Below are positions 25,930 to 35,731 of a stretch of DNA of 51,571 nt, piece by piece. Origin of the DNA: a virus; IMG/VR virus record IMGVR_UViG_3300050821_002877, positions 1 to 51,571 of that record. One strand, given 5' to 3'. The notes under the pieces are model-generated. The model did not search any database. It was not told where the DNA came from and saw only the letters and a program-made list of their open reading frames with translations. Both the position numbers and the translations under genes were made by a program. Numbering within the stretch: the first letter of the stretch is position 1; every line of letters begins with the position of its first letter.

Positions 25930-26726
25930 TATGTATATCTCCTTACTACAGGCTTTAACTGCCGACTATTAAATGATGCCTGTCGATCTTGTTGTGATTC
26001 ACGAACAGTTAATATACCAGGATGATCGCTACCACGTTTGTCTTTATAACCATAAATTTGTTGATGATAGGACATTCCTATCTCATTAAGTCCTATCCCA
26101 TAACATGCCTTTTCAGCAGCAGCGAGAATGATTATTTCAATCCAATCCTTAGGCATCCTTACCTTACTTCCTGCCACTTGAGCAGAAAGAGAAGGATTAC
26201 CAATTGATTGCAGAACTTGTTCATATGGCACATTAAATGGATGTTCTCTCTGATATGTCAACTGTGTTGGATATGGATTATCTGGCATAAAGCCAACAAG
26301 AATATATCCATAATTATCATAATCACCACTAATACAAGCAACAGTCGGAATACCATTAATTTTAGATGTTGGTTCTACAACGCGAATATCTCTAGTTTTT
26401 ATCTCATGACCAGTACTTACGCCGGGAATAACTACGCCACTTGTATCAAAATATATAAACCAGTTCCGTAGAAATGTTATTCTATCATCTGGAGATTGAA
26501 TAAAAGGATTCCCATTTATTCCCAGAGGATCATACCCCCTTAAGGGATAACTTGCAATTCCAGTTACAAAATTTGTAAGTGGCCCAGTCTGTTTAAGTTC
26601 TTCAAATTCGTAATTCTGAGACAAATCTATTAATGTCTGCGCGATGTAATATGGACAAGAGGATATCTTATCCGTCCTACCGCGGAGTTTGTCTATGACA
26701 CCAGGAACTAAATCATTAATTATCAT
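25929..26726 (-). CDS. Putative neck/head-tail adaptor protein, 265 aa
   Basis: The start (DLVPGVIDKLRGRTDKISSCPYYIAQTLIDLSQNYEFEEL) is the helical opening typical of podovirus tail-tubular-A/gp4-like adaptors, followed by beta-rich middle and WIEIIILAAAEKACYGIG...MSYHQQIYGYKDKR. It lies next to the tail beta-propeller region, as expected. The assignment is by pattern and position. Confidence 0.6.
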   Translation of the reverse strand: MIINDLVPGVIDKLRGRTDKISSCPYYIAQTLIDLSQNYEFEELKQTGPLTNFVTGIASYPLRGYDPLGINGNPFIQSPDDRITFLRNWFIYFDTSGVVIPGVSTGHEIKTRDIRVVEPTSKINGIPTVACISGDYDNYGYILVGFMPDNPYPTQLTYQREHPFNVPYEQVLQSIGNPSLSAQVAGSKVRMPKDWIEIIILAAAEKACYGIGLNEIGMSYHQQIYGYKDKRGSDHPGILTVRESQQDRQASFNSRQLKPVVRRYT

Positions 26727-26727
26727 G

Positions 26728-27126
26728 CTATCCGCCTAAGAAATACTCTACCAAACAACCAGCCGCACTAGGAGTCATAGTTAGTGCTGTTATCCCTGAT
26801 GCGCCAGTAGGAGAACACCAGAAAATAATTTGATCCCCTGGAGTCAAGTTCAAGATCGTAGCTGATCCAACAGATCCAACAGAAGTCCAATTCACAACTA
26901 CAGTTTTTATTGGATCAATATTCTTTATATATACTTGTGCCGCAGGGGTTACAGGTAGAACAAATGAATTAAGTCCTGGATTAAGTGCAAGATATGTAGT
27001 AAATTGCCCAGCACTAGCTGAGAATGCAGGATTGCCAGTTCCTCTATTAATATCAACATTAGAAGTACTCTGTTCAGTACTGGTAATATTAGCAATTAAA
27101 GTATTAGTCACATCAGTAGTAGGCAT
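26728..27126 (-). CDS. Beta-rich structural protein, 132 aa
   Basis: Almost entirely strand-forming, Thr/Ser/Val-rich sequence (TYLALNPGLNSFVLP...VVVNWTSVGSVGSATILNLTPGDQIIFWC) suggests a beta-sandwich virion or tail decoration protein. It lies one base from the adaptor gene. No family recognised. Confidence 0.6.
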   Translation of the reverse strand: MPTTDVTNTLIANITSTEQSTSNVDINRGTGNPAFSASAGQFTTYLALNPGLNSFVLPVTPAAQVYIKNIDPIKTVVVNWTSVGSVGSATILNLTPGDQIIFWCSPTGASGITALTMTPSAAGCLVEYFLGG

Positions 27127-27143
27127 TTATAACTCCTAAAAAT

Positions 27144-27512
27144 CTAATGAATCCAAAGTCTAATTTTCACATTTGCAGTAGTACTTTTAAGAAAAATCTG
27201 TGTCTTTGTCCAAGCAGTACCACTATCATAAATAATAGTAGCATCGCTCATATATTTCACATCATAAAAGAGTGGTACTCTTCCTAGATTATGTGTTACT
27301 GCAAATAATATATTCGCTGCCCCAGTATTTGCAATCTCAGCAGATACTCCTTCAATGTTTTGATCTGCATTTGGATCAACTTGAGTATTATTATGATATT
27401 GTACTGCGCGACCGAAACTTATACCTCTATTAGAAAGCTTATACAGATCCTCTATGAATCTTTTATGATTCATATCCTGTATAGCTGAAGTTTCTGGTCT
27501 AATAATTTTCAT
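27144..27512 (-). CDS. Small beta-rich tail protein, 122 aa
   Basis: The first 35 residues are helical (IQDMNHKRFIEDLYKLSNRG), the rest beta-rich with VTHNLGRVPLFYDVKY, a motif frequently seen in phage tail/fibre small proteins. It is separated from its neighbours by a few bases only. Function inferred from context. Confidence 0.6.
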   Translation of the reverse strand: MKIIRPETSAIQDMNHKRFIEDLYKLSNRGISFGRAVQYHNNTQVDPNADQNIEGVSAEIANTGAANILFAVTHNLGRVPLFYDVKYMSDATIIYDSGTAWTKTQIFLKSTTANVKIRLWIH

Positions 27513-27515
27513 AAT

Positions 27516-28118
27516 TTATATCTGAGGAGTCTCATCTGCATTACCACATAATGATAATGATACTATTGAATATGGTCCACTACTACCAACACTATTTAAT
27601 GTAACTTGTGGCCTTTCACCGGGAACATTAATTGGAATAAATAATGTATGTATCCGTTTATCTGGAAATGATCCTTTTCTATTTCCTTGTAAAACCTTTG
27701 GTGGAATATTTACAACATATGGAAATGATGTAAACTGATCTGTAGCCTTTTCGAATGTTGTAACATTAATTGTAATTTGAGCAACTCCGAGTTCTCTATA
27801 TTTTAATTTAATCAAATGACAATTAACATCACAACCTTCCTGATATGGATTACCTTGTACACTTGGAATTAATTGAGGAAAATCATACTCACAATTCTCT
27901 TCACAATTAAAATTATTTGGGTCCATCAATAAAACATATGACTTTCCAGTAGTATTATTAATCACTGGCGTCAAAAGGAATCCATTTATTCCAAATAATC
28001 CACCAGTACTTGTAAGTAACCCTGGACTACTTCCAAGAGGTTTATTAGACACATTACCCTTTGGAGGATTACTCGGTGGAGGCGGTGGTTCTGGTGGAAT
28101 TGGAAATGGGCGAGCCAT
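27516..28118 (-). CDS. Structural protein with polyproline N-terminus, 200 aa
   Basis: It starts MARPFPIPPEPPPPPSNPP, then a beta-rich body with NCEENCEYDF and GCDVNC Cys pairs. The ATG chosen lies 6 bases after a TTG in frame; AGGA is upstream. It sits between two beta-rich tail genes. No family recognised. Confidence 0.6.
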   Translation of the reverse strand: MARPFPIPPEPPPPPSNPPKGNVSNKPLGSSPGLLTSTGGLFGINGFLLTPVINNTTGKSYVLLMDPNNFNCEENCEYDFPQLIPSVQGNPYQEGCDVNCHLIKLKYRELGVAQITINVTTFEKATDQFTSFPYVVNIPPKVLQGNRKGSFPDKRIHTLFIPINVPGERPQVTLNSVGSSGPYSIVSLSLCGNADETPQI

Positions 28119-28127
28119 ATACAATAA

Positions 28128-29471
28128 TTATCCTGTGAAACAATATCTTGTATGTCCAGTATATGTTGTATTCGATTTAAACTCTGCTTGCCATGAATCA
28201 TCCTCTATAGCATAATTCCATATCTTTGTCCCATTATTCTGAGGGATAGCGAGTCTATAATGATTATAAATATAATTTAATTGGTAATATGGAATAATTG
28301 TCCCTATTGGATTTCCAATAGCAAGATTGATATCATTGTATATAGCATCTCTTGCTGCACCGCCAATACGCTTAAAGCCTCCAAGAGAAACATTATAGAT
28401 ATCATCACTGGATATAAATATACCTAATGGCCCATATGCAGAATATCCAAATGGTAATATATTCCCTATCCCACGATCACTGGCCCAGAGATGATTAAAA
28501 TTAAATGGATTTATCCCCACACCAGTACTAGTTACTTCTGTTATTCCATTCTGTCTCAATATGAATGCCGTTGTTCCGACAGTTAAGGCGCCAAATATAC
28601 TATCCGCAACATCGAGTTCATCATTAAATCCTGCTCCGATATTAACATTCGGATCCCATATAGTCGGGAGTCCTGATGGTGTCCATCGAATACGTTGTGG
28701 GAAATTACCACCACTAGATTCTACAGTATTCAACATCAATAACTGTGCATTCAATTCTATCAGAAAATATGCCCCCGCCGTTACTCCATTCGTAGCATCC
28801 ACCATCCCGACCGCGCTAAATCCATTAGAAGCCGCTGGTTTTCCTCCCATTGTCCATATTATAGGAGTTGTACCAGGATCAGATGTTGTACCAGACAAAG
28901 TGATATTCCATATAGGAATAGTTCCCCCACTAATCCCAGCATTTCCTGCAATTTCTACATTTCCATTACCATCGAGTATTTGTGCCCCTTGTTTATAGGC
29001 AGTATTCTTCCGCCATATAGAAGGAGCACCAACAGAAGTAATTCCATCCCATGACCAGATATTTGTCCCACCATTCGTCCAGAATAATTTATTTACAAAT
29101 ACTTGTACTGCCGCGGGATTTATCGGTCCTGGTTGTATTGGAAATGATCCAATAAGACTCCATACTTTGTCTGGCTTAGACTTATTCTTTAACCACTGAC
29201 TATTAAGTTGCCATAGACCAGTTGGCGTTACAGCACATGTATGATACACATTATTACTATCAATAAATGAAGTAATAAATAACATTGTTTTTCCATCAGG
29301 AGGACCAGGGATATATAATGATTGATTTGGCCGTGTACGGATTTCTCCATTCTTTAGAATAAAATTAACCATAAAAGGAGAAAAATCTGGAGTAAGTTGA
29401 TCCTCTGGAGTACTTACATTTACTCCTCTCCACGGTCCCTTATATTTTTGTTCAAAATAATTTTTAGACAT
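28128..29471 (-). CDS. Beta-propeller tail nozzle/stabilisation protein, 447 aa
   Basis: Repeated beta blades with W-x-W/NGG turns (KLFWTNGGTNIWSWDG, PQRIRWTPSGLPTIWDP, GFNDELDVADSIFGALTVGTTAFILRQNGITEVT) match the phage tail propeller found at the podovirus nozzle (P22 gp10/T7 gp12-like position). It overlaps the exported gene upstream by 8 bases. Likely a ring at the tail tip. Confidence 0.7.
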   Translation of the reverse strand: MSKNYFEQKYKGPWRGVNVSTPEDQLTPDFSPFMVNFILKNGEIRTRPNQSLYIPGPPDGKTMLFITSFIDSNNVYHTCAVTPTGLWQLNSQWLKNKSKPDKVWSLIGSFPIQPGPINPAAVQVFVNKLFWTNGGTNIWSWDGITSVGAPSIWRKNTAYKQGAQILDGNGNVEIAGNAGISGGTIPIWNITLSGTTSDPGTTPIIWTMGGKPAASNGFSAVGMVDATNGVTAGAYFLIELNAQLLMLNTVESSGGNFPQRIRWTPSGLPTIWDPNVNIGAGFNDELDVADSIFGALTVGTTAFILRQNGITEVTSTGVGINPFNFNHLWASDRGIGNILPFGYSAYGPLGIFISSDDIYNVSLGGFKRIGGAARDAIYNDINLAIGNPIGTIIPYYQLNYIYNHYRLAIPQNNGTKIWNYAIEDDSWQAEFKSNTTYTGHTRYCFTG

Positions 29472-30987
29472 AATATACTATTCTCGATAATAGTATTCTC
29501 GCAAACATCCCTATTGCTGGTGCTGGTGGTTGTTGCCAGTCTAGGGCGAGAATAAATGTATCACTTCGACAATTAGTTAATGCTGTACAACTACTCCCAC
29601 CAGAAGTAGATCCAAGAGTATTATTCATCGGAGATGTAAATAAGTACCATCTCCCATCTTGAGATATTGATCCTATCGCATTTTCACCATCAAATGATTG
29701 TGTTGGTAATGAATATGTATGCCCAAATCTAAGTATTATGCCAGACTTGGCTATATTTGTCGGTGGATATATCCCAAGTATTTCATTTACGTCACAAAAT
29801 GTATAACTTGGATTTGATGCTATTGTCGTACTTGTCCAGAAAAATGGCTCTTGATCACTGCCTTTATTATTATACCATCCCCCATGACCATCAAAAGGCG
29901 TAATAATACCAGAACATTGACTAGCTGGAACCGATGTTGGTGTTGTTAATGACGTAACTGGTCGCCCGGCCCAAAAACCATTATTATAATTATTAATTAA
30001 TTCTGTCACGCCAGAATCTATATGGTGTCCTCCACATTGCGTTAATGATGGCCCACACCATGCCCAGACATTAGTAGTCCCACGTTGCCATATATATGGA
30101 CTAGCACCATTATAACATGTCCCATCGCAAGTCTGGATAATAACTATAATATATTGTTCCCCAACTATACCTACATTATGTATACTAAATGTCCCCGGAT
30201 TAGTCGCTCCACCAGTACAATTTTGACAAACAACTGGTCCAGTAGTACCATAATCTCCTGTAATTACTCCAGTAGATGTATTATAGGCTGAACATCCTAC
30301 TCCAGGTGTATATGCCGCTATATATCGTCCTGTTCCTTGTGATGCACTAGTAGAGAATCCATTTGCAAATGTACCATCTGTAGACGATACTGCTGGTGGG
30401 TCAGTTGGATGAATAAATGTATTTGGTATACATGTGGCACTAAAATCATAAATAGTAACACCAGTTGGAGGAGAAGAACTTCCCATATTCCAAGTTTTTA
30501 ATACTGGTCCATCAGCAGATGATGCTGCACTAGCCATTGCATAAAATGGATCTTCAAAAACACGAGAAAAATTTCCACCATTCGTTAGATCAGTTATTCC
30601 AGAGATAGTACTATATTTTAATGTTGGAGTAATTGTATTTGCATTAAAATCATAGAAAAAATGTGCTCCGCCACTACTAGACAAGTAAAAGTGTTTTGAT
30701 GTCTTACTCCAATGATTCCTATCTCCAGAGCCACTAAAATCGGCTACCATACTTTGATTAGATCGAGTATTTGCATCTGTTACTCGTTCTATAGGAAGAT
30801 GAAAAGCTCCAGAATTATTCCCACCACTTACTGGCTCTGGATCAAATACTATTGTCCCTGATCCAGTCAAACCTGAAAATGGTGCTATCGCTGGAGGAGG
30901 GATAGTTGCAGTACTAGTACTAGCACCAAGATAAGATTGGGCATATGATGACGTTACTAAAACTAAAATGAATAATAATCGCTTCAT
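29464..30987 (-). CDS. Exported beta-propeller-like protein, 507 aa
   Basis: It has a Sec signal peptide MKRLLFILVLVTSSYA, then QSYLG. The mature part is beta-rich with repeats of FYLSSSGGAHFFYDFN-like strands and several close Cys pairs (CQNC, CDGTC, CGPSLTQC), consistent with folding and disulfide formation outside the cytoplasm. It lies in the tail-gene cluster. It may be a receptor-binding or secreted decoy protein. Confidence 0.7.
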   Translation of the reverse strand: MKRLLFILVLVTSSYAQSYLGASTSTATIPPPAIAPFSGLTGSGTIVFDPEPVSGGNNSGAFHLPIERVTDANTRSNQSMVADFSGSGDRNHWSKTSKHFYLSSSGGAHFFYDFNANTITPTLKYSTISGITDLTNGGNFSRVFEDPFYAMASAASSADGPVLKTWNMGSSSPPTGVTIYDFSATCIPNTFIHPTDPPAVSSTDGTFANGFSTSASQGTGRYIAAYTPGVGCSAYNTSTGVITGDYGTTGPVVCQNCTGGATNPGTFSIHNVGIVGEQYIIVIIQTCDGTCYNGASPYIWQRGTTNVWAWCGPSLTQCGGHHIDSGVTELINNYNNGFWAGRPVTSLTTPTSVPASQCSGIITPFDGHGGWYNNKGSDQEPFFWTSTTIASNPSYTFCDVNEILGIYPPTNIAKSGIILRFGHTYSLPTQSFDGENAIGSISQDGRWYLFTSPMNNTLGSTSGGSSCTALTNCRSDTFILALDWQQPPAPAIGMFARILLSRIVYYV

Positions 30988-30989
30988 AA

Positions 30990-33752
30990 TTATTGTAACT
31001 GTACGGTTGCCACATCCCGAAACGATGGCGCGTTGGCCACGATTGCCTGATAGCTGATCACGTTTGCTCCGGTGGATCGTACACCAAATATATCTATACC
31101 GGAGTTAGCTGCTGTACAAGCATGAGAAGGTCCAAGTTGATTAGTTGCTCCCAAGACAGGCTCAGAATAATTCACTTGAAATTGCAACGTAGAAGTAGCG
31201 ACCGCTGCACAATCCCAGATAATCTTCACCGTATACGCTAGAGGGTTGATGTTGGAGTTGAAGCTGGCCGGGACCAGCGTTGTAACGCCTAGCGAAGCAA
31301 TCGAGCCAATTTCGGCATCGCACCCTATAGTACTTTCGTACCACGTACAATTATTAGTTCCAGCCCCAACTGTAGAATCATTAATATTGGCAGTTTTGTT
31401 ACCAAATGATCCACTACCAATACCAAAGATATTACCAACTATTTTATTAGGCGGAATCTGATGTATAGCAAAATTAATCCCATATCGTTGAGTCTGAGTA
31501 CCCTGATTATCAAAGATATTATTAGCAGATATAATATTACTAAATGAATTAGTAGCCCCAGAAGATTGTAGAAATATACCATCATAAGTACCAGTAGATG
31601 ATTGACTATTATTGAAAATAGTATTCCCAGTAATAGATGCCTGTTCTGTCCCAGAAAATAAAATACCATACTGACCACACCATGTTAAATTATTTCCTGT
31701 AATATTCACATTACCCATAAGTGTTAATGATAAACATGGTCCAGTTCCAGCAGGACTAGTTGCAGGGCCAAAAACTGTATTTCCACTAATAGTTCCATTT
31801 ATTGGTACACAACAGTTTGTAGATGTAATAACAATACAACCAGCAATATTCCATCCACAGTTCTGAAAATTATTATGATGAATATTAAAGTTACCAAGTG
31901 ACATAGTATTATTTAAACCAACTAAACTAAACCCAATAGACGCACCATTGCTAGTATTATCATGAAAATCTACAGTTTGTACTCCCAAGGCTCCAGTCGC
32001 GTCAGAAAGAGTAAAGGCATTTAGAGTGGAAGTTACACTAGGGCCTTGTTCGATAATGGTATTATCATGGACCGTTAGATAACTAGACCCTCCAGCCGCC
32101 GTTACGTGATTAATAGCATAACCAAAAAACCCTTCATTCACTTGTGAGGAATCCGCAGGATCGGATATATAGTTATCTCCTACGGTAATTTGTCCTGTAT
32201 CCTCAAAAAAAACATCATGACAAGGATTTGGTCCAAGTAAAGTACAAATCATATTAAGAAAATGTCCACCAGTAACTTCCACATTAACATTTGGACTAGT
32301 CTGGCCACTTGCTCCACGATAATCAATACATGCATCTGTTACTCCTGAACAATATATAAAAGCATGTCGCATATTACTAGCAGTAGCTCCCGCACTAGAT
32401 GATGCATGAAGAACATCTCTACCCGCTGTAATCTGAAGATCACGATCAAATCCCTGTCCACAATGTTCACAATCAACAACAGCCTGAAACGCATCTGTTG
32501 CGCTGGCTGAAATCGCATGTACATTATCTAGATGTAGATTCCACATTTCTTGATTCGCTGTGCCATTACGCAAAATTAGAGAAGAAGCTAAAAAAGTTGT
32601 ACAAGATGCTGTACAAGGATCACCCAAAATATAGCTTCGAGTAAAACGTCCTTGTCCAAAGATACAGGTATTTGCAGCCCATGTTAGTTGCGTGTTCATC
32701 ATGTAAAACGATTTCTGCGCCTGCGGGACATAAACACAACCCTGAATTGCTGATGCTGCCGTCATCGCCGCTGCAATCGCCGTCGAGTCATCAGTTGCCC
32801 AATATAAGGTTGCAAAGTATCCGGCTCCTGCTGTGCCAACAGTAAGAGCACTTACAACGCCACCACTAACAGCACAATTTAATGCTCCTCCTGATCCAGT
32901 CTGGGATTGTTGCATTAATATTTTCACTGTACAACTCGCTGCACTAGCCGTACCATTAGCTACAATAACTCCACCAGTAATAGCACCTGCTGAACTAACT
33001 GTAGCATATCCATAAGGAACAGTAGTACATCCTACACATATAATATTAATTGGAAGAGTTAAAGCTGGTGATCCTCCAAGAGTAATACTCGACGAAGATG
33101 TAAATCCTGCAACTGTGGTTACTAAGTTTACGCCCACATTACATCCAACACAGATAACTGATTTCCCAACATCACCAGCTACAAATAATGCAGAAGCAGA
33201 GGTAACTGTAGTAGTACCATTTGTCACCACATCACGTACTACTTGACCATTACCTAAAGCTCCTTTTGTTTGTATATCAATCCATCCAGCAACATTATGA
33301 CATACCCCATCACCACCAAGATACTGAGCACCAGTACACGAGGCACCACCACCTGTACATGTACTATTAACACAACCTTGTCCAACAAAATTAAGATATC
33401 CACCACCAGTTCCAATAATATAAGATACTCTTACATATGCTGGAGAAGAATTAGATCCAGCAATAATACTTCCACTACTAGTACAAGTTTGAGCAGAAAT
33501 TAACTGCCCTGCAATAGTACTTCCATCAGTACTATAATCTACTTGAATTGTACATGTAGCAAGACTTCCATTAATTGTCCATGAAAGACTTGCATACGTC
33601 GGAGTAATTCCACCAACACTAACAAATCCCGTATTTCCAGTAATACTTGCACCACCTACTGGCTGGAGAATACGATATAGATATACTTGCTGTGCATATA
33701 ATATAACCGTAAGAGATAAAATAAATAATAGTATGAATATTCTTTTCTTCAT
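30990..33752 (-). CDS. Exported tailspike: SLSW beta-domain plus pectate-lyase-like helix, 920 aa
   Basis: It has a signal peptide MKKRIFILLFILSLTVILYA before QQ. Residues about 40-130 are a beta-sandwich with CTIQVDYSTDGST and YVRVSYI, shared with another exported protein at 36.0-36.8 kb. After GDGVCHNVAGWIDIQTKGALGNG (about 150) comes a pectate-lyase-3-type parallel beta-helix with many N-rich turns. The C-terminal region (SLGVTTLVPASF...) may trimerise it. It probably degrades or binds host surface polysaccharide. Confidence 0.75.
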   Translation of the reverse strand: MKKRIFILLFILSLTVILYAQQVYLYRILQPVGGASITGNTGFVSVGGITPTYASLSWTINGSLATCTIQVDYSTDGSTIAGQLISAQTCTSSGSIIAGSNSSPAYVRVSYIIGTGGGYLNFVGQGCVNSTCTGGGASCTGAQYLGGDGVCHNVAGWIDIQTKGALGNGQVVRDVVTNGTTTVTSASALFVAGDVGKSVICVGCNVGVNLVTTVAGFTSSSSITLGGSPALTLPINIICVGCTTVPYGYATVSSAGAITGGVIVANGTASAASCTVKILMQQSQTGSGGALNCAVSGGVVSALTVGTAGAGYFATLYWATDDSTAIAAAMTAASAIQGCVYVPQAQKSFYMMNTQLTWAANTCIFGQGRFTRSYILGDPCTASCTTFLASSLILRNGTANQEMWNLHLDNVHAISASATDAFQAVVDCEHCGQGFDRDLQITAGRDVLHASSSAGATASNMRHAFIYCSGVTDACIDYRGASGQTSPNVNVEVTGGHFLNMICTLLGPNPCHDVFFEDTGQITVGDNYISDPADSSQVNEGFFGYAINHVTAAGGSSYLTVHDNTIIEQGPSVTSTLNAFTLSDATGALGVQTVDFHDNTSNGASIGFSLVGLNNTMSLGNFNIHHNNFQNCGWNIAGCIVITSTNCCVPINGTISGNTVFGPATSPAGTGPCLSLTLMGNVNITGNNLTWCGQYGILFSGTEQASITGNTIFNNSQSSTGTYDGIFLQSSGATNSFSNIISANNIFDNQGTQTQRYGINFAIHQIPPNKIVGNIFGIGSGSFGNKTANINDSTVGAGTNNCTWYESTIGCDAEIGSIASLGVTTLVPASFNSNINPLAYTVKIIWDCAAVATSTLQFQVNYSEPVLGATNQLGPSHACTAANSGIDIFGVRSTGANVISYQAIVANAPSFRDVATVQLQ

Positions 33753-33761
33753 TTTATCTCC

Positions 33762-34049
33762 TTATGGTTTGTGATATATCCGAAGTGTTCCATTAGTTAT
33801 CCCATGAATAGGCACAGCAAGCCCATCAGAATGACCAACGGCACCAGTTCTAACAGTTTCTAAATCTGCCGCCGCAGAGAGATATGTAAAAAGTTTACCA
33901 TTAGACTGATTTAATGTAGCATTATCAGTATTGACAGTATATTGTGTAAACTCCACATTAAGTATGAGTAATTTTCCAACCCATACTACTACTGGACCTG
34001 CTGCTACATCGGCAGCATTTACAATAATAGGATTACTGGTAACATCCAT
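33762..34049 (-). CDS. Small beta-rich structural protein, 95 aa
   Basis: The sequence is strand-rich (VVVWVGKLLILNVEFTQYTVN). It lies between an exported spike and the 220-aa beta-rich gene, with only short spacers. Function unknown. Confidence 0.55.
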   Translation of the reverse strand: MDVTSNPIIVNAADVAAGPVVVWVGKLLILNVEFTQYTVNTDNATLNQSNGKLFTYLSAAADLETVRTGAVGHSDGLAVPIHGITNGTLRIYHKP

Positions 34050-34057
34050 AGGTCACC

Positions 34058-34720
34058 TTAATTATAATTGAATGTGATTAATAGTGAAAGACTATATAGT
34101 CTAAATGTACACCCACCAGGCGTTACTGGATTTAGACGAATGAACATCTGTGTATTATCATTTGTATCAAAGAATGGCGCCGCGATAGGAACAGTCGTTA
34201 CATTACATGTAGTAGCATTTGCAGTATTCGCAAGAACAAGTCCATTCTGTCCACTAGCAACCATAGATGTAATAACGTTAACCGTTGCCTGTTCAAAAGT
34301 ATTTATATCCGCTCTTACTACAAAACTCGTAAGCGGCCCACCCTGAACAGAATAAGCCAGTTCAAATCCAGTTATCTTAGATCCCTTTAATATTGGAGCA
34401 TCTCCAGAATCATCTGCAAGTAATCCTGAAGCATTCAATGCTGGAACACTTGTAGTACTAAGAAGATCATTTGATTGTTTAAAATATTCTGATGCACACA
34501 TTCCAATAACAGCATTCTGTGATGCAGCGACATTAATACTAACATCACCAGGAGCATTCTCTGTTAAGACTGCATTTGTTAAAATATAACTATTATTCAT
34601 CGGAACAGACAAACAACCAATCGTAATATTCCCATCCATCACAACCGGAGAAGTAGGATCAATTATTGTCTGTCCAGCGGCATTAATTGTATGTTGTCCC
34701 TGAAATCTAATTGGAGGCAT
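34058..34720 (-). CDS. Beta-rich structural protein, 220 aa
   Basis: Continuous beta-strand pattern with Ala/Thr/Asn turns and a hydrophobic end (LYSLSLLITFNYN). An AAGGAG-like site precedes the ATG. It is likely a minor tail or decoration protein; no family recognised. Confidence 0.55.
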   Translation of the reverse strand: MPPIRFQGQHTINAAGQTIIDPTSPVVMDGNITIGCLSVPMNNSYILTNAVLTENAPGDVSINVAASQNAVIGMCASEYFKQSNDLLSTTSVPALNASGLLADDSGDAPILKGSKITGFELAYSVQGGPLTSFVVRADINTFEQATVNVITSMVASGQNGLVLANTANATTCNVTTVPIAAPFFDTNDNTQMFIRLNPVTPGGCTFRLYSLSLLITFNYN

Positions 34721-34732
34721 CTTATAATCTCC

Positions 34733-35011
34733 TTAATATATTAAGCCATCATCAAGACTTGCATTAATTTCTTCTGTATCAGTTAATTTAGGATCAGGTT
34801 CCATTTCCGTTGAAGGATTGTCAAATACTGCTATTATTGCTGCTTCTCTTTGGCCAATTAATGGAAAACCATCATTTCCATAATCTATACAATCTGGACA
34901 AAGTAATAAACCACGTTGCCAAGACATTTCACTAATATGAGTTTTATTTACACATCTTGCACAAAAGTGCCACGGGCCAACTAGTTTACTTCTTTTTCCT
35001 TTGAATGCCAT
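34733..35011 (-). CDS. Zinc-ribbon structural-locus protein, 92 aa
   Basis: CARC and CPDC, about 19 residues apart, form a zinc ribbon of the type often found near phage head-tail genes (HFCARC...GLLLCPDC). The C-terminus is acidic. The ribosome site is weak; GGAG lies 26 bases upstream inside the pseudoknot-like leader. Confidence 0.65.
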   Translation of the reverse strand: MAFKGKRSKLVGPWHFCARCVNKTHISEMSWQRGLLLCPDCIDYGNDGFPLIGQREAAIIAVFDNPSTEMEPDPKLTDTEEINASLDDGLIY

Positions 35012-35036
35012 AATATATTATGATCTTTAAAGAAAT

Positions 35037-35105
35037 GGCTCCTATTCGGTTTATTATAATATAAACAGGATGAGTTAAAGGAGCCAAAGGAAAACCTCAT
35101 CCTGT
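35037..35105 (-). promoter_or_regulatory. Pseudoknot-like leader and possible terminator
   Basis: On the minus transcript ACAGGATGAG and CTCATCCTGT (35105-35096/35074-35065) form a 10-bp stem followed by a T/A-rich run with TATAAT. GGCTCC in its loop (35085-35080) can pair with GGAGCC downstream (35042-35037), an H-type pseudoknot that would hide a GGAG. It may partly terminate transcription or control the zinc-ribbon gene. Confidence 0.5.
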
Positions 35106-35142
35106 CCCCTTGCCTGCCCGTTACAAGCAAAGGAACTTGTTG

Positions 35143-35709
35143 TTATTTCTTAACTGGAGATGCACCCGGAACAGCAGCAGACCAGGAAATATTCATAGTC
35201 GTTGGTTGTCCAGTAGTTCCAGCAGTCACAGTAAGAACGCCTTGTGCAGATAGCGTTGTTGCACTATCACTAACCGCAACTCCAGTTGCTCCTGCTTTCA
35301 ATGGAGTAAATGTTGCCGATCCATCTGCATTTTGTACAAAACTTGCTACAGTAGGATCTTGCACAGCCCAAGCAATCTTAGTTGGATCATATGCAAACTT
35401 GGTTGTTCCATCTGCAAGCAATTCTACAGGAGTTCCAAGATTATTTCCAAAAGGCGCTACTAGATTCAGTGTTACATCATTTACTGCCATAATATTAGTT
35501 TCTCCCTGATTTAACTGATTTGATTGTGTTATAGTTGATAATGTCCAATTTATGAACATCATTACAGGCGGATTCTTCTCACTTTCTTCTATCTCCTCTT
35601 CTTTATGCATTTTTCGGAAGAGTCTCAATAAGTCTTCATGTACATGAACTAATCTTCTCAGATCATCATGTATACTTTCAATTATCTTAAAATCTTTATG
35701 ATCTAACAT
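35143..35709 (-). CDS. Helical head plus Ig-like (Big2) domain protein, 188 aa
   Basis: Residues 1-45 form a charged helix, and a linker follows. From M74 onward an Ig-like Big2 domain (VTLNLVAPFGNNLGTPVELLADGTT...VQDPTVASFVQ...FTPLKAGATGVAV) runs to the end. A strong AGGGAG precedes the in-frame ATG at 35490, so a 115-aa Ig-only product may also be made. The ribosome site of the long form sits in a hairpin. Ig-like domains often decorate capsids or tails. Confidence 0.7.
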   Translation of the reverse strand: MLDHKDFKIIESIHDDLRRLVHVHEDLLRLFRKMHKEEEIEESEKNPPVMMFINWTLSTITQSNQLNQGETNIMAVNDVTLNLVAPFGNNLGTPVELLADGTTKFAYDPTKIAWAVQDPTVASFVQNADGSATFTPLKAGATGVAVSDSATTLSAQGVLTVTAGTTGQPTTMNISWSAAVPGASPVKK

Positions 35710-35710
35710 A

Positions 35711-35731
35711 AATAGGCTCCTTTAGCCTATT
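35711..35731 (-). promoter_or_regulatory. Hairpin holding the Shine-Dalgarno of the Ig-like gene
   Basis: AATAGGCT-AAAGG-AGCCTATT forms an 8-bp stem just before the ATG, with AAAGGAG spanning loop and 3' arm. It overlaps the stop codon of the upstream gene, so translation of that gene would open it. Confidence 0.6.
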
